This document shows, piece after piece, positions 10,717 to 22,957 of a DNA stretch of 64,000 nucleotides. The stretch spans positions 131,501 through 195,500 of the forward strand of contig CM061100.1 of assembly GCA_030770545.1 (NCBI GenBank), given 5' to 3'. The first letter of the stretch is position 1. The number at the start of each line of letters is the position of its first letter. The translations under genes and the position numbers were made by a program. Source of the DNA: Macropodus opercularis. Its lineage: Eukaryota; Chordata; Actinopteri; Anabantiformes; Osphronemidae. Under the pieces are notes generated by a model, which was not told where the DNA came from, ran no database searches, and saw only the letters and a program-made list of their open reading frames with translations.

Positions 10717-13700
10717 TCATAGTTTGGCCCTGGACATGCGGCTCATCAGTTTCTCCAGTTTGATGGCGAGCGTCATGTCGCCTTTGATCCGCAGCTTCCC
10801 CGACATGAAGGCCATCGTAGGCTTCAGCTGGCCTGAAACAACGCAAGACAAACGCCGTCACGGAGGAATTGATGCGGTGTCACACAGACAGTTCGTGCGC
10901 GGTTTCATGTTCACGTCTGCTATAATAAAGTTTAGTACAGTTTTGTGCGCTTTACTTCCTACACTGTTACCAAAGTGACCACTCACCTAGAAACATCTTA
11001 CTGAAGTCAGCAGAGTCCATCGTCATGATCACATCAGCTTCGGCAGGTGGCTGACCCTGGCCTGCGCTGCCGGAACCACTCTTCAGGTCCAGAAACCAAA
11101 CTCCTGCATGTTCCCCTGGACACAAACACAAAGGACTGAAAGAATAAACACTCTGGATGACACCAGCAAACCAAGCGGCAGTTGAAATCGGAGGGAGTGA
11201 CGTTCACGTTGGTTAAATCACGTGAAACATCAGGAATACAAACAACGACGCATCTTCACTGGCAATGCAGATATGATGAAACCAGCGTGGAGCTAAAGTA
11301 CAGTCAAAGCTATGAAACGCCGGCGGTTACCTGAAAGGTCGAACTGATAAACGCCCTGCGTGGACTTTACTAGGTCTGCGTTGATGACCCCTCTGATCAG
11401 GTCAAACGTGCTTTCGATTGGTCCTGTGGACAAGGATGCGTCTGAGGATGAGGAGGACGAGGGTTTGAAGGCCGGGGTCGCTCCTAGCAACCGGGAGACA
11501 ATTCGCTCATTACAGTTTATACCTTGATGCGAACACTGGGTGGCGCTGCAGAGGTGCCAACAATTCATGGATACATTTCATAATAAATTATTAATCCTGT
11601 GGGGAAGCAAAGACATTTTAGAGGGAGATGCAAATAACAACACATACATGGTGGTATTCATGTGTTCTGTAAGGTCTTAAATCTACTAAGTGGCTTGAGA
11701 CAACTCGTATTGTGAATTGCACGTAGTGAAATAGTGAGGAGCTGTTCGTGGGACACATTGACTAAAGAAGGAACCACAGAGACTTGACGGAACATGAAGA
11801 GCGTGCTTCATGTGTGGCTGAGAAGCTGCTGGGACTTTTCCTCCTGCTGATTTCGGTGACACGTTGACCTAATAAATGGGCAGATTATGGAGGTTTGGTT
11901 GTAATTGTGGGATTTCCTTCCACTCGGAGTTCTGGCACCGCTAGTGACCTGCAGGCCGATCAGCTCCATCTGTGTAGTTACCGTGTTGCTCCATCTGTTT
12001 GGCCAGTGTCTCTGGTGTTTCATCCAGGAAAAAGTCCGGAAGCAGGGGGTGGCCTGTGGACCAATCAGAGACCATCGTGAGTACCACATGACAGCGCGAG
12101 AGAACGCTAGGCTGTTCCTACCAATGCTAGGTTAGCATTAGAACACCTGGTTGGACGGCGTACTGGTCAAAGTCACGCACTCCGTGCTCCTTCAGGACGT
12201 CCTCATCCACCAGGAAGTGGCCTGTGTAGTCTTTCGGTTGGGACAGGATGACATAGGCGGCGTCCGCTATGATGTCAGCTGTACGACACTGTTTAGAAAT
12301 GCCTTCTCCTCCCAGCATGTCCATGGCTGCTGTCTGGATGGCTGCGACGCACAGGCACAGGTCAGAGCGGGATCAACACGCTAGTCTTAGAGTGTGTGAA
12401 AACCTGTTAAGGGTTAACCACTGACCCGTTTTAGGCCACAAAGCGTTGACAGCAATACGACCTCTGAACTCTTCGGCCATTCCCAGGACGCACATGGACA
12501 TGCCGTACTTTGCCATGGTGTAGGCTGAAGAGCAAAGCACACTGCAGAGAACTGTCTATGATTGGACACCCGCTCGGCTGGTCGCCATGATTACCTGTGT
12601 GGTTCTTGAACCATACGGGGTTGAGGTTGAGTGGAGGCGAAAGGTTCAGAATATGAGGACGGCGACTCTTCAGCAGGTGTGGGACGACCATCTTAGACCT
12701 GAAACACAGACTCGTTACTTGAAGCTACCGAAGACAATAGGACTGAATCTCCTGATCGGCAGCTCAGCCGCAGCTATTTGGTGGCAGTGACCACCTCCCT
12801 AACAACTAGTTCACAGGGTCAGGGTGACGGGTCGTACGTCAGGTATGTTCCTCTCAGGTTGATTCCCAGCATCAGATCCACCTTCTTCATGGGCGTCTCC
12901 AGGGTTCCTGTCAGACTGATGGCACTGGCGTTGTTCACCAGGATGTCGATCCCTGTCAATTAGACACAAGCACTGACAAAAAGACCTGCGACATCACCAC
13001 CACCACCACTAAATGTCGCACTTCATAAACTCTATGAAATGTATGATCTGAAGGTTTCACCTCCGAACCTGTCGACAGCTTTCCGAACAGCTTCTCCAAC
13101 CTGCTTCTCATCACGAATGTCCACAACACAGGCCAACGCTTTGCCGCCTGCCGCTTCGACTGCAACACACGAGAGAAAAACACTTCATTTACAGAAGAAC
13201 ATCTGGTGGTGACGAAGCTCTGGCTTCAACCTTCGGACCGAACAGGACCAACGTGAAACACAGCACAGCTGGGTCCGTTTACATAAAAGCATGTTGGCGG
13301 CCAGATGTGTCGTCTTGCGGCTGAATGATACATACAACACGGTTCGATCAGATAAAATAGTCACAGACAGGAAGCCTAACTCCAGGCGCCTGGTTCGTCC
13401 ATATCCAGGAGTCCAAGCAGACGATCGTGACTAATGTTATGAAAATCAGAGACGTAACTGACCTGAATGAGTCCTTTGACAACTTCAGTCTAATCAGTTC
13501 ATGTGAGACAGAACAGCGAAGAGGTAAAACTACAGCAGCGGATTAATCCATGTTTGCGGCGGTAACTCCTCACCCTCCTGAGCTGCAGTGTAAATGGTTC
13601 CTGGAAGTTTGGGATGTGGTTCAGCAGTTTTGGCAGCAATGACGACGTTGGCTCCGTCTCTGGCGGCTTTCAGGGCGATGGCTTTACCGATTCCTCGACT

Positions 13701-14571
13701 CGCTCCAGTGATGAAGAGCGTGCAGCCGGCCAGTTTCCTGAAACACAAAATGCAACAACAAATGGCTTTAATAAAGTACACTCGAGAGTGGGTGAGAAAA
13801 TGCAACGTTGTATTTACAGTCACTTTCATTTATCTTCAGTATTTGAGTGGTGAGTTCATTGCACCTAAACGCTGCTGCTGGATGTGACGTCACACATTCA
13901 CCTGTGTCCTGTTAAAGGTGGAACTGGCTCCAGGGGCTACATGGACTCTATTGTAAATCTAGTAAATCTAGTAAATCTTTCACTCTTCTGCACATTACTG
14001 CCTTTTGCGCTGCCTATTATCTGTAGCTGCTGTAATAATTGAATTCCCCCAACGTGGGATCAATATAATATAGGATGACCTCATCTTACCTTACATTACT
14101 CAACACCACACATTTAAATAAAAGTAGACAAAGAATAACGAGTGTAAGGCTGAAGCTCTTATATTATCACCGTCTGCTCGTTTTGACCCTGTTTCTTACG
14201 AATATTTATGCCGTCGCGTCCTGTGGCGACTTCATTAATGTCTCGGAACCGAACATCGTGTATCTGAATCCGTTATTGTGGCAGCAGGTGTTGGATCCAG
14301 ATGCAGCTGCGGCCAAACTCCACGAAAACAACCCGAGCCCACAGATTCGAAGGTCAACGGACACTGCCCCAGAACAGAACCACACAGCTCCGCTGCTCAG
14401 CCCGTTTGGGTCCAAACGGAGGAGTAATAAATTAACTGCAGCACGACTTTGTGCTCGATGAATCTGAATAAACACGTCTCGTGTTTGTGCGGAACGTTCG
14501 GTTTGAGCTCAGACCTTGTTTCTGCGTCTCTGGACCGGGTTGTGTGTGACTCACCCCGTGTTCTGCAGCAT
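10717..14571 (-). CDS. hsdl2: hydroxysteroid dehydrogenase-like protein 2
   Basis: A short-chain dehydrogenase fused to a C-terminal SCP2 lipid-transfer domain, known in mammals as a peroxisomal/mitochondrial protein of lipid metabolism. Eleven exons join in phase to 420 aa: 14555-14571, 13574-13737, 13061-13159, 12838-12952, 12595-12698, 12426-12524, 12147-12341, 11982-12053, 11331-11483, 10987-11115, 10717-10832. Seen in order: cofactor motif TGASRGIG, NNAS, catalytic YTMAKYG, then a Ser-rich linker and SCP2 (IMTMDSADFSKMF, KPTMAFMSGKL). The first coding exon is only 17 nt (MLQNTG, then GT). The protein ends in AKL, a good type-1 peroxisomal targeting signal. The gene is divergent from ptbp3, as in other vertebrates. 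Confidence 0.97.
11640..11740 (+). repeat. degenerate copy of the common fish dispersed repeat tail
   Basis: In an hsdl2 intron. TAAGGTCTTAAATC, GGCTTGAGACAAC and TTGTGAATTGCACGTAG follow the same order as the copy at 6890-7005 but are more decayed. Confidence 0.4.
13950..14095 (+). repeat. LINE 3' tail with TCTTACCT-type end
   Basis: Within hsdl2 intron 1. GAATTCCCCCAACGTGGGAT followed by CAATATAATATAGGATGACC and TCATCTTACCTTAC resembles the 'tttccccactgtgggatcaataaaggat..cttatctta' tail common in fish LINEs. Upstream it holds a small triplicated AAATCTAGT motif. Confidence 0.5.
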
Positions 14572-15516
14572 CGCTGGTTTCTACGGGATCTTTAACAGCC
14601 GTCCGGATAATTCTGGCCCGTTTGAAGAACCCGTCGTCTTCACAACCTTTCACCCACTTAATGACCCTCGAGACAACAGGAAACCAAGAGCGCTTGCTCT
14701 GCTCCACTTCCGGTTTGCAACCAAAGATCAGGCTCGCCGGGATGAACTGCTCCTTTTGGAGGCATCGACTATTCCACTGCCTGCGAAGGACGTCACCGAC
14801 AAACTCCTCAGATACTTAATCAACTGTAGAAAAGCAGACACCGATGCTTTATTTTGATCCTTATTTGTTTGCACACTGCCTTTTATTCTGTTGCCGTTTT
14901 ATTGCTGCGAAAGGAAAAACATTTTAAATAAAGTTTTATCAAACAGTACACTGTTTATTTAATAACTTATTTACAATTAATATCAATGTGACAAGGCAAC
15001 AGTATAGAAACTACTCAGTAACAGTAAATATGCTGAAATAATTATTCATCAGTAACAGTAATTAAACTAGCTTCTCTTGCGCGAGTAGTTTTACTTCCGG
15101 TACAGTTTGTAGGTTTGCTGACGTATCTTTGAAGGATACGGTGACGTGTATTTGTACATACATATTTGTAATTCACTGTTTTCTCTCTGTTCGTTATTTA
15201 TTGGTTCAGATGTCAATCCGTGTTTATTGAGATCATATCCTGGCTTCCTTATTTACACAGACTAATATTAGAGACAAACTGGATTCTGAATCGAAAAGCT
15301 TTCGGTTCGATCTACGGAAAAACAAAGTCAAACATATCGGTTTAATCATACCGATCGCTTCGATGCGAGGCGTGTCCGCGAGCCGCCATCTTCTCGTGTG
15401 ACGTGATCAAACAGGAAGTGAGCTCGTCGTCCTCCATGGTCGCTGCCTGGCTACAGAGCGGGAGGCTCGCGGACCAAAACAACTCTTCCTCGTCTCCCTC
15501 TTCTTCATTGCGAACC
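14572..15516. promoter_or_regulatory. hsdl2-ptbp3 divergent spacer
   Basis: The interval separates the two start codons. Near ptbp3 it is CpG-rich and carries GCCGCCATCTT (15382-15392), the reverse form of a YY1 site often found at housekeeping starts. The middle (14860-15300) is AT-rich, with an AATAAA near 14927. A plus-strand open frame at 14573-14857 lacks any ATG and overlaps the hsdl2 leader, so I do not call it a gene. Confidence 0.45.
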
Positions 15517-18500
15517 ATGGACGGGTGAGCACGTGGGACCATGAACATTCTATTCTTCCATCCCATAGTCCTCCCTCGCGTTACCTTGGTGACTGAGCCG
15601 CACCTGCGTGCGCCTGTGTGTTTGTTGTGCTCTGTAGAACGTTCTCCCCTGTTCTACGTCCCTTCTCTTTCAACCCTTCCTCGCTCGTGCCGTCCTTGAT
15701 TTCTGGTTATGTTTTGGTTGAAAGTGTCGCGAGCGAACGACGATTCAGCGGCGCGCTCTGATTGGCCGAATTCCTGCTGTGGCGGAGTAGTTTCCTTTAG
15801 CGTTGAAACAGAACCGGGTCACTACCAGCCGCCTTAAACAACAGCAGTCAGCTGAGAGGGCCGTTCAGAACCCCGGGCTCGGTTCTCCAGCCGTAGAACC
15901 TGAGTCGTATGCAGCTATGAACGTGTGTGGAACCGTGTCACCTCTGCTCAGAAGCAGAGGTGACACGGTTCGCGAAATTCTAAGACGCTGACATGCAAAC
16001 ATGAAATGATGACGTAACGTTTGTGTTTATCCGCAGGAATCAGTGTTTACGTCGCCTCTCAGCGGTTCTGCGGACATGAGCACCTCCCACCTGTCCACAG
16101 GTGAGCCCCCCCCTCCCACACCCCACCCCTCCCAGGTGTAAATGCCCTCAGCTGAATGTCCGTCTCTTCCAGTGGATGGCAGTGAGACGCTGTGTGTTTC
16201 TGAGCGCGTCCCGTCTCGGGTGCTTCACCTGCGTCACCTGCCGGCTGACGTCACTGAACAGGAAGTGCTCGCTGTGGCGCTGCCGTTCGGCCGAGTGCAG
16301 AAGCTGATCACACTGAGGAGCAAGCACCAGGTGACGTCAGCGCTTGTCCACTGATTCACCATCTGTTATTGTTTCATTCTTTAAACATTCTCGATTTCAG
16401 GCATTTTTAGAGATGGCGTCAGAGGAAGCGGCTGTTACCATGGTAAACTATTACACGCCAGCCACGCCCACCATCAGGAACCAGCCAATCTACATTCAGT
16501 ACTCCAACCACCGCGAGCTTAAAACGGACAATCTGACCAATCAGGTGTGGAGACGTGGTTATTTCCATTTTATATGTTTATTATAACTTTATTATATTGC
16601 GTTATTACGTATCCTACCATGTAACTATTACTAAATACAATTATTACACTGTGTTTTTTTTTATTTGAAACCTATATTGAAATATTTTTAGAAAAAATGC
16701 TAAAGTGGAACGTTTCTCACATTTCACATATATTGACTGTTGTTGAACGTTAAAGACAACTTTCATCTGTAGTCATTTCGGTTGAAACCTGCTTCATGTC
16801 GTTTTTTTTGTTTTTCAGAGAGCACAGGCGGCGCTTCAGGTCATCAGCGCTGCAGCAGTGCATTCTGGGACCCTAGTGACAGGTGGGGAGGGGCGGGGCC
16901 CAACACCTGGTCAAAGTCCTGTCCTGAGAATCATTGTCGAGAATTTATTTTATCCAGTGACATTGGAGGTGCTGCAGCAGGTCTGTTCATCAGTATTACT
17001 GATTTTTTGGTTTTGCTGTGGCTTCAGTTTAGTTATTGTGTTTCTTTATGTTGTAGTTGGGTGTAATAGTTATTGTGGAAGAGGTTAATAGAATTAGTTT
17101 TATTAGTACTTGTTTGATAATAATTTGATAAATATGTGTTTGCTGTGTGCATAAAGACAGCCTAGTTTTAATAGAATAAAACTCAAACGAACATGTAGAA
17201 TCATATCATTTTAGCTCTTCTGATTTTCCAACAGCTACGTTAAAGGTCAAAGTTCTAAAAAGCTGGAGTTTATATGAAATAAAGTTACCTTGCTAGACAT
17301 TAAAATGTCACCATCACTGTCGACCTCACCTCACTGGGTCTTGCTCAGAACCCTGCGGCCGTGGGCACCAGGACATCAGGAGTGGGAGTGAGATGAAAGG
17401 GACAATGACAGAAAACACTGTTAAAGAAGGCAACAGCACAAAGATAGATGGTTGAAAAGCATGCAGCAATACATCACAGGCCCACACTCAGGTTCTGGTG
17501 GTGTCCTGAAACACCCTGAGTGATACCCGGGGGGGCCTGGTCCTGTAAAAATACTTTAGTCCTGGCATTGTAACCACTGACCAGTGAACTGAACAACACT
17601 GATCATCTCGTCATCATGCTAGTGGTGAAAGCACCAACAACAGTGCGTTAGCATCGGAACCGGACCAGGGAACAATAGAAGAAGGTGTCCTGGTTTGGTG
17701 GAGACATTGTTCTGGGATGGTTGGGTGCCTCTCTTACCTGGGGAACACATGGCAGCAGGAACACAGTGGGAAGACAGATGGGAAACCCTGGGTCCGTCCA
17801 TGTGGATGCTACATCATGTTCTGACACATCTTTGTAGGTTGTCAAAAGTTTCACAAAACTGTCAGACTGAGACCAAGAACATGTAAATGCTTGTAAATAT
17901 ATGCTAATGACTCAGATGATGAGACACATCAGCATCTTGATTCATTTACATGCGGACTCTTAACGTGTTAATCTCCTTAACTAGTTCAACCCTGTTGGAT
18001 CCGTGTGTGTCATCTGTTTTTAGATCTTCAGTAAGTTCGGCTCGGTGCTGAAGATCATCACGTTCACCAGAAACAATCAATTTCAGGCTCTGCTGCAGTT
18101 CAGTGACACCGTGAACGCGCAACACGCCAAGACAGTGAGTCACGCACACGTCTAATGAATGTTTTGGACAGTTTGAAAGCAGGAGAGATGAAAACGCTTC
18201 CTCGATGTAGATGCTGGTAACAGTGATGGTCCAGACAGCTGCTTTCCTGTGTTGCAGGCTCTTGACGGTCAGAACATCTATAACGGATGTTGCACGTTAA
18301 GAATCGACTTCTCCAAACTGAGCTCGCTCAACGTCAAGTACAACAACGACAAGAGCCGAGACTTCACTAGAGCCGACCTCCCGACCGGAGAGTTGGAGCC
18401 GGCGGCTTTCGGTGAGGGAAGCTAAAGGGGCTAATGCTAGGCTTTACACACGCGGTTCTACGTGTGTGGGCCGGACCCAAAACATCTGTCTGCAGTAATT

Positions 18501-20674
18501 ATACAGCACCGCATGCTTCAGTCACGAATGGACTGGATGTTCGTGGTCCATCTGTTGGAAGGGACAGAAGAAACACAAACACAGTAGGAACAACATAGAG
18601 ATTTAACAGCGAGTCCAGTCTCCTGCTCAGAACCCGCACAGTTTCTCTGCAGTGCCGAGGCAAATGAGAAACGCAAAATAAATATGCCAGCATGTTAAAC
18701 GTTGCTACGAACGTGAACGCCATTTGGGTCTATATGGGCTGGCTGAGTCATTCAGAACCAGTGTGGCTCCGGTTCTGTTGTTCTGAGACCTGGTCCTAGT
18801 TGGACTCAGCTGTCGCCTTGTCTTACAGGTGTGGCTCTCCCTCCGTACGGAGCTGCAGCTTTCCCCTCGGCCTTCCACCAGCACACAGGTGACTAACCTG
18901 TGACAGAACCGTGGAGCTTTGTTCCGTCGGCGCCTCGTTTAAACGCACTTCTCTTCCTCAGCGCTGTCCATGGCGGCTGTCCCCGGCTCGTTGGTGTCCC
19001 CCCCACGCGTCGCGCTACAGGTGGCGCCCCCCCCTGTCCACTCGGTGCTGCTGGTGTCCAACCTGAACCCAGAGGTCAGAGGTCATGCTCACACACACAG
19101 ACTAGCCAATCAGAGGCTGAGCTGTAAGGTAACATGTTGTTTGTATCTGCAGACCGTGACACCGAACTCTCTCTTCATCCTGTTTGGTGAGAAACTCTTA
19201 ATATTACATTAAATTAATTTAATCAGAACCTTTATATTTGTCTGTCTTTAAGAAGTGAAAAGTGAAATGATTGGACACTCAATTAAAGATGTATATTTAA
19301 TATAAATTATCGTTAGAGTCTGAAATAATCAGTTATTCTGTGTCTTTTCTTCTGAGCAAAAGTGTCAATAAACCTTATTTTGCTTGTGTTCAGGTGTTTA
19401 TGGAGACGTTCAAAGAGTGAAAATCCTGTTCAACAAAAAGGAAAATGCGCTGGTTCAGATGAGCGACGCCACTCAGGCTCAACTCGGTCGGACCTTTATT
19501 AGAATTAGCTTCACTCCCCTTAGCAGAGCTTCGCCCGTGTGTTCTGTCAGTTCAGCAACTTGAAGTTGTCTACTTTAATTTTTGGATCCAGTTCAGTATT
19601 GTTGACACATTGTTTGAGACAGTACAATCATAAAATGTTTTTCTGTAAAACATGTTTTAATTTCCTTAAGGTTGATGCCTTTTTAAAAATAATCGGCATA
19701 ATTAGAAATGTTTGGAGAATATGTTTTTGTACAGCATCTGTCCAAACATCTTAATCTTTGTTTGAGATTGAATTTTATTTGCGTCTTATGTAAATTCTGT
19801 TTTGTATGTCTTGTTTCTCCCGACAGCGATGAGCCACCTGAACGGGCAGCGTCTCTATGGCAACGTGATCCGGGTCACGTTGTCCAAACATCCGGTGGTC
19901 CAGCTGCCTCGGGGCGGCGCGGGACAGGAAGAGCAGGCGCTAACGCGCGACTTTTCAGGCTCCGCCCTCCATCGCTTCAAAAAACCTGGGTCCAAAAACT
20001 TCAACAACATCTTTCCGCCCTCGGCCACGCTGCACCTGTCCAACATCCCGTGAGACACAGAAATAGTTTACACAACATCACAGGACAAAGTGACTTTCTG
20101 CACGTTTAGTCTAAACACATCCAACAGTTTCCGCTTTTAGTCAGAGCAGACGCGGATCCGCGTGTTAACGTTGTTCTGCGTTTCTCCCAGCTCGTCTGTC
20201 AGTGAGGAGGTGCTGAAGGATTTATTTGCCTCCAGTGGGTTCACAGTGAAGGCCTTCAAGTTTTTCCAGTGAGTACATTATCATTATTATTATTATTATT
20301 ATTACTTGGAAGAACGTAGAACGTCAGTGACACTGTAGGAAATAACAGGTTCTGTCTTTAGCTCGTTTGCTTTCGCGTTGGATCCCGAACCAAACATACA
20401 ACTTTGACTGACTTAGCTTCGAACTGTTCACAGTGAGCTACTGAGAACATAAAATAAATAAAGTCCAGTTGTCTGTGGTACCAAACAGGAAGCTCTGTTC
20501 TGATGTGTCTCCATCCCTGCACCCTGTTGATGATGTCACAGGAAGGACCGGAAGATGGCTCTGATGCAGCTGGCGTCGGTAGAGGAGGCCATCGAGGCTC
20601 TGATTGCGCTGCACGACCACCAGCTGGACCACAACCAGCACCTGAGAGTCTCCTTCTCCAAGTCCACCATCTGA
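15517..20674 (+). CDS. ptbp3: polypyrimidine tract-binding protein 3
   Basis: A nuclear/cytoplasmic RNA-binding splicing regulator with four RRMs that bind CU-rich RNA. Exons: 15517-15524 (MDG), 16037-16100, 16173-16330, 16401-16544, 16819-16980, 18024-18134, 18258-18411, 18829-18888, 18962-19074, 19153-19186, 19394-19486, 19827-20049, 20191-20268, 20542-20674. RRM1 starts at [21 protein letters not shown]2 at [23 protein letters not shown]3 at VLLVSNLNP and RRM4 at TLHLSNIP. The protein ends RVSFSKSTI. The MDG mini-exon ends in phase 2 but the next exon is read in phase 0, so one small exon is missing or translation starts at MSTSHLS (16076), which gives 495 aa. PTBP3 rather than PTBP1/2 is supported by the hsdl2 and ugcg neighbours. 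Confidence 0.93.
15930..15971. repeat. perfect 19-bp inverted repeat with 4-nt loop
   Basis: GAACCGTGTCACCTCTGCT (15930-15948) is followed by CAGA and then its exact reverse complement (15953-15971), in ptbp3 intron 1 about 65 bp before the next exon. The first flanking pair (15929/15972) is mismatched. Confidence 0.95.
17560..17850 (+). mobile_element. Tc1/mariner transposase fossil
   Basis: Inside the large ptbp3 intron. Blocks such as GGAACCGGACCAGGGAACAA, CTTACCTGGGGAACACATGG, GGGAAACCCTGGGTCC and CCATGTGGATGCTACATC occur in the order and spacing of the fish Tc1-like transposase gene, around its catalytic region. Frames are broken by indels and stops, and no terminal inverted repeats were recognised. 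It is a dead, truncated copy. Confidence 0.6.
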
Positions 20675-21790
20675 CCTTTAACCTCTGGGGCTTGACTGGC
20701 CTACAGCAAGAACTAACAACAGTGGGAGTCCCATTACTGTGCCTACCAGATTCGTCGCCGTGGTTACAGAGCACATTTCCAAACAGACTGAGGACTGGAA
20801 AGCAGAGGATTGTGGTTAATGGAGTCCAACAAAGTTATGTGAGTTGAACCTTTTTTGTCTAAATGTTTAAAATAGTATGAACAAGTTAAAAAGAGAACTT
20901 TCAAAAGAAATTCTGCCTATTCACAAAATCTCCAAAACATTTTCTAGTTTCTTTCATAGAAAAGTTGATCCTGTACATTAGAGTTTTAGTTATGTTTCTT
21001 CCTTTCTCCAAAATCAAAACACATTCACATTTTTCTTTTTTCAAATGTTTGTTTATTGTTGAAGATTCAGATTTTGTTTTGCTGTTGAACTTGGTTGATT
21101 TATTACAAACATGTTTTTATCTGTAACACTCCACCATCTGATTCTTCTGATTATCATTATTATTACAATGGTTACTATTATTATTACTCTTAGAATTGGG
21201 AGTCAGCCTTAGTGATCTCAGCAAACCTTCTTCGGTGCCTTATTTTTCTCTGCTGGATGTTATTTTTTGGGTTGGGTGTTGGGCCTTGTTGATATAACGT
21301 TAAATAGAATTTTTTGTCTTGTGTTGTTGGTAAATACTTTTGGGAGCGTTTACAATCATGAATGTATTTATACTGTAAAACAAGAACTACGTAAACCGTG
21401 TACGTGTGTGTGTGATTGGTTCATCACCAAATGTTCCACTTTCCTCGATTCTATTTAAAATAATTTGATTTCATTTAGCTGTTTATTTGCTACACTGCTG
21501 TTTTTGTTTTTATTTTGGATACGTAGTTGGTTTTCTTAAAGAGGAAATAAGCCACAAAAAACAGGAAGCTGCCGATTCCCAGTTTGCCTTCTGACCACTG
21601 ACCTTCAACCAGAGCTGATCTGGTTCAGCGTCGCTTCTTTGGATTGTATTGTTTTTTGTTGTTGTTCGATGTGAAATGGCCTCTGCACAGAGTTACAGGA
21701 AACTGTGATCCATTATCTTTCATGTTTTTTACATTTAAATGGAATGTGGTCATTTTTGTTACAGTAACTGCACAATAAATTAATATATTT
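20675..21790 (+). other. ptbp3 3' UTR with poly(A) signal at 21774-21779
   Basis: AT-rich sequence after the ptbp3 stop with no coding exon. AATAAA at 21774-21779 is a good candidate end, giving a 3' UTR of about 1.1 kb. T-rich stretches are frequent, as in other PTBP 3' UTRs. Confidence 0.5.
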
Positions 21791-22957
21791 TTATTTTATT
21801 AAAATAATTCACTTACTTTAGCAGACACAACGTTTACATTTAGGACAAAGTGTGCAGAGGTCAAACTAAGCCAAAGCTTGTGTGCCTTTTATTGGATCAA
21901 CCCAGTGTCGCATTGTGACATAATTCTGTTCGTCATTTCCTGATTTTGTTGCATTGTCATGTACTTTTGTAACTTGAATGAAAGTACAAAACTCCACACA
22001 ATATTTGTATTGAAAGGTTAATTTGAGCATGTTTATACTTTCATGTCTTCACACAAAATAGTTTAAATAATTAATAAAACAGTGCATCAAACTACACCCG
22101 CTGGTTTAAACAGACTTAAATGTTTTTATTTTATTATGTTACATCTACTGCTATGAATCATGCGGACGAATGTAATTTTACAGTGTCTCAATACAATATT
22201 TCACGAGCTATTGCTAGTGTTAGTACTACTCTGACGTCATGTTTCATTAGAACACTACACCAGACTGACTGTTGTTTTACTTTATACATTTAACATGTTA
22301 CGTGTTAAATAGTTGTAGTATGATACTACACCTATGTTTTAACATGTACTGTAACATTCTTACTTTTAGAATGTACCATATTACTAAACGCTTTACAAAT
22401 ATTACCTTGGCATAATAAACATTTAGTAATATGACAAAAACTACTTAAACAACTGAAGCTGATATTTGAAATGTGTTGTACATTTGTACATATTTGTAAC
22501 AAGAAATAAATATGACTTGACATGAATTTCAGAATATTTAAATATTTTAGTTTACTTTTTAAAACCCGTCTTAAACTGAAAATCTTTTTTTCTGTCTTCA
22601 TGTTGTCTGAATCCAAACTGTTTCTCTGAATGTCTTTTATGCTAATGAATGTACTTGTGGTGCATCGTGAGCAGGTGGGACTGTTACTGTTGTCAGTACA
22701 TGACATTTTCAATATTGAATCTGTGCATGAAGAAGGGGAGGGTTTAACTTTTACCTGTGCTCGTTTCAAAAACAAAACAATGTTGAATTTTTATTTATTC
22801 TGAAAGTTGTAGCATGAACCACTGGATCAGTAAATAAATCATTTGACAAGTGAAGGCTGTGAACCATTTCTGTGAGCTCTGGTCAATTCCTGTCCCCCCA
22901 GAAACAAATAAAACCAGACCAATAGCTGTTTAAAGTTCAGTTCTCAAAGGAAAAAGC
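21791..22957. other. AT-rich intergenic region between convergent ptbp3 and ugcg
   Basis: No recognised gene. A 147-codon open frame at 22332-22775 on the minus strand has no known motif and low-complexity content, so it is not called. Confidence 0.45.

Noticed and set aside
14516..14857. Plus-strand open frame of about 113 codons followed by an AATAAA
   Set aside because: It contains no ATG at all, overlaps the hsdl2 start codon and leader, and the apparent splice acceptor in it (TTCTGCAG) is the reverse of the hsdl2 first exon. No homology was recognised.
22332..22775. 147-codon minus-strand frame
   Set aside because: Lies in AT-rich spacer between ptbp3 and ugcg; Ser/Cys/Lys-rich with no recognisable domain and no splice partners.
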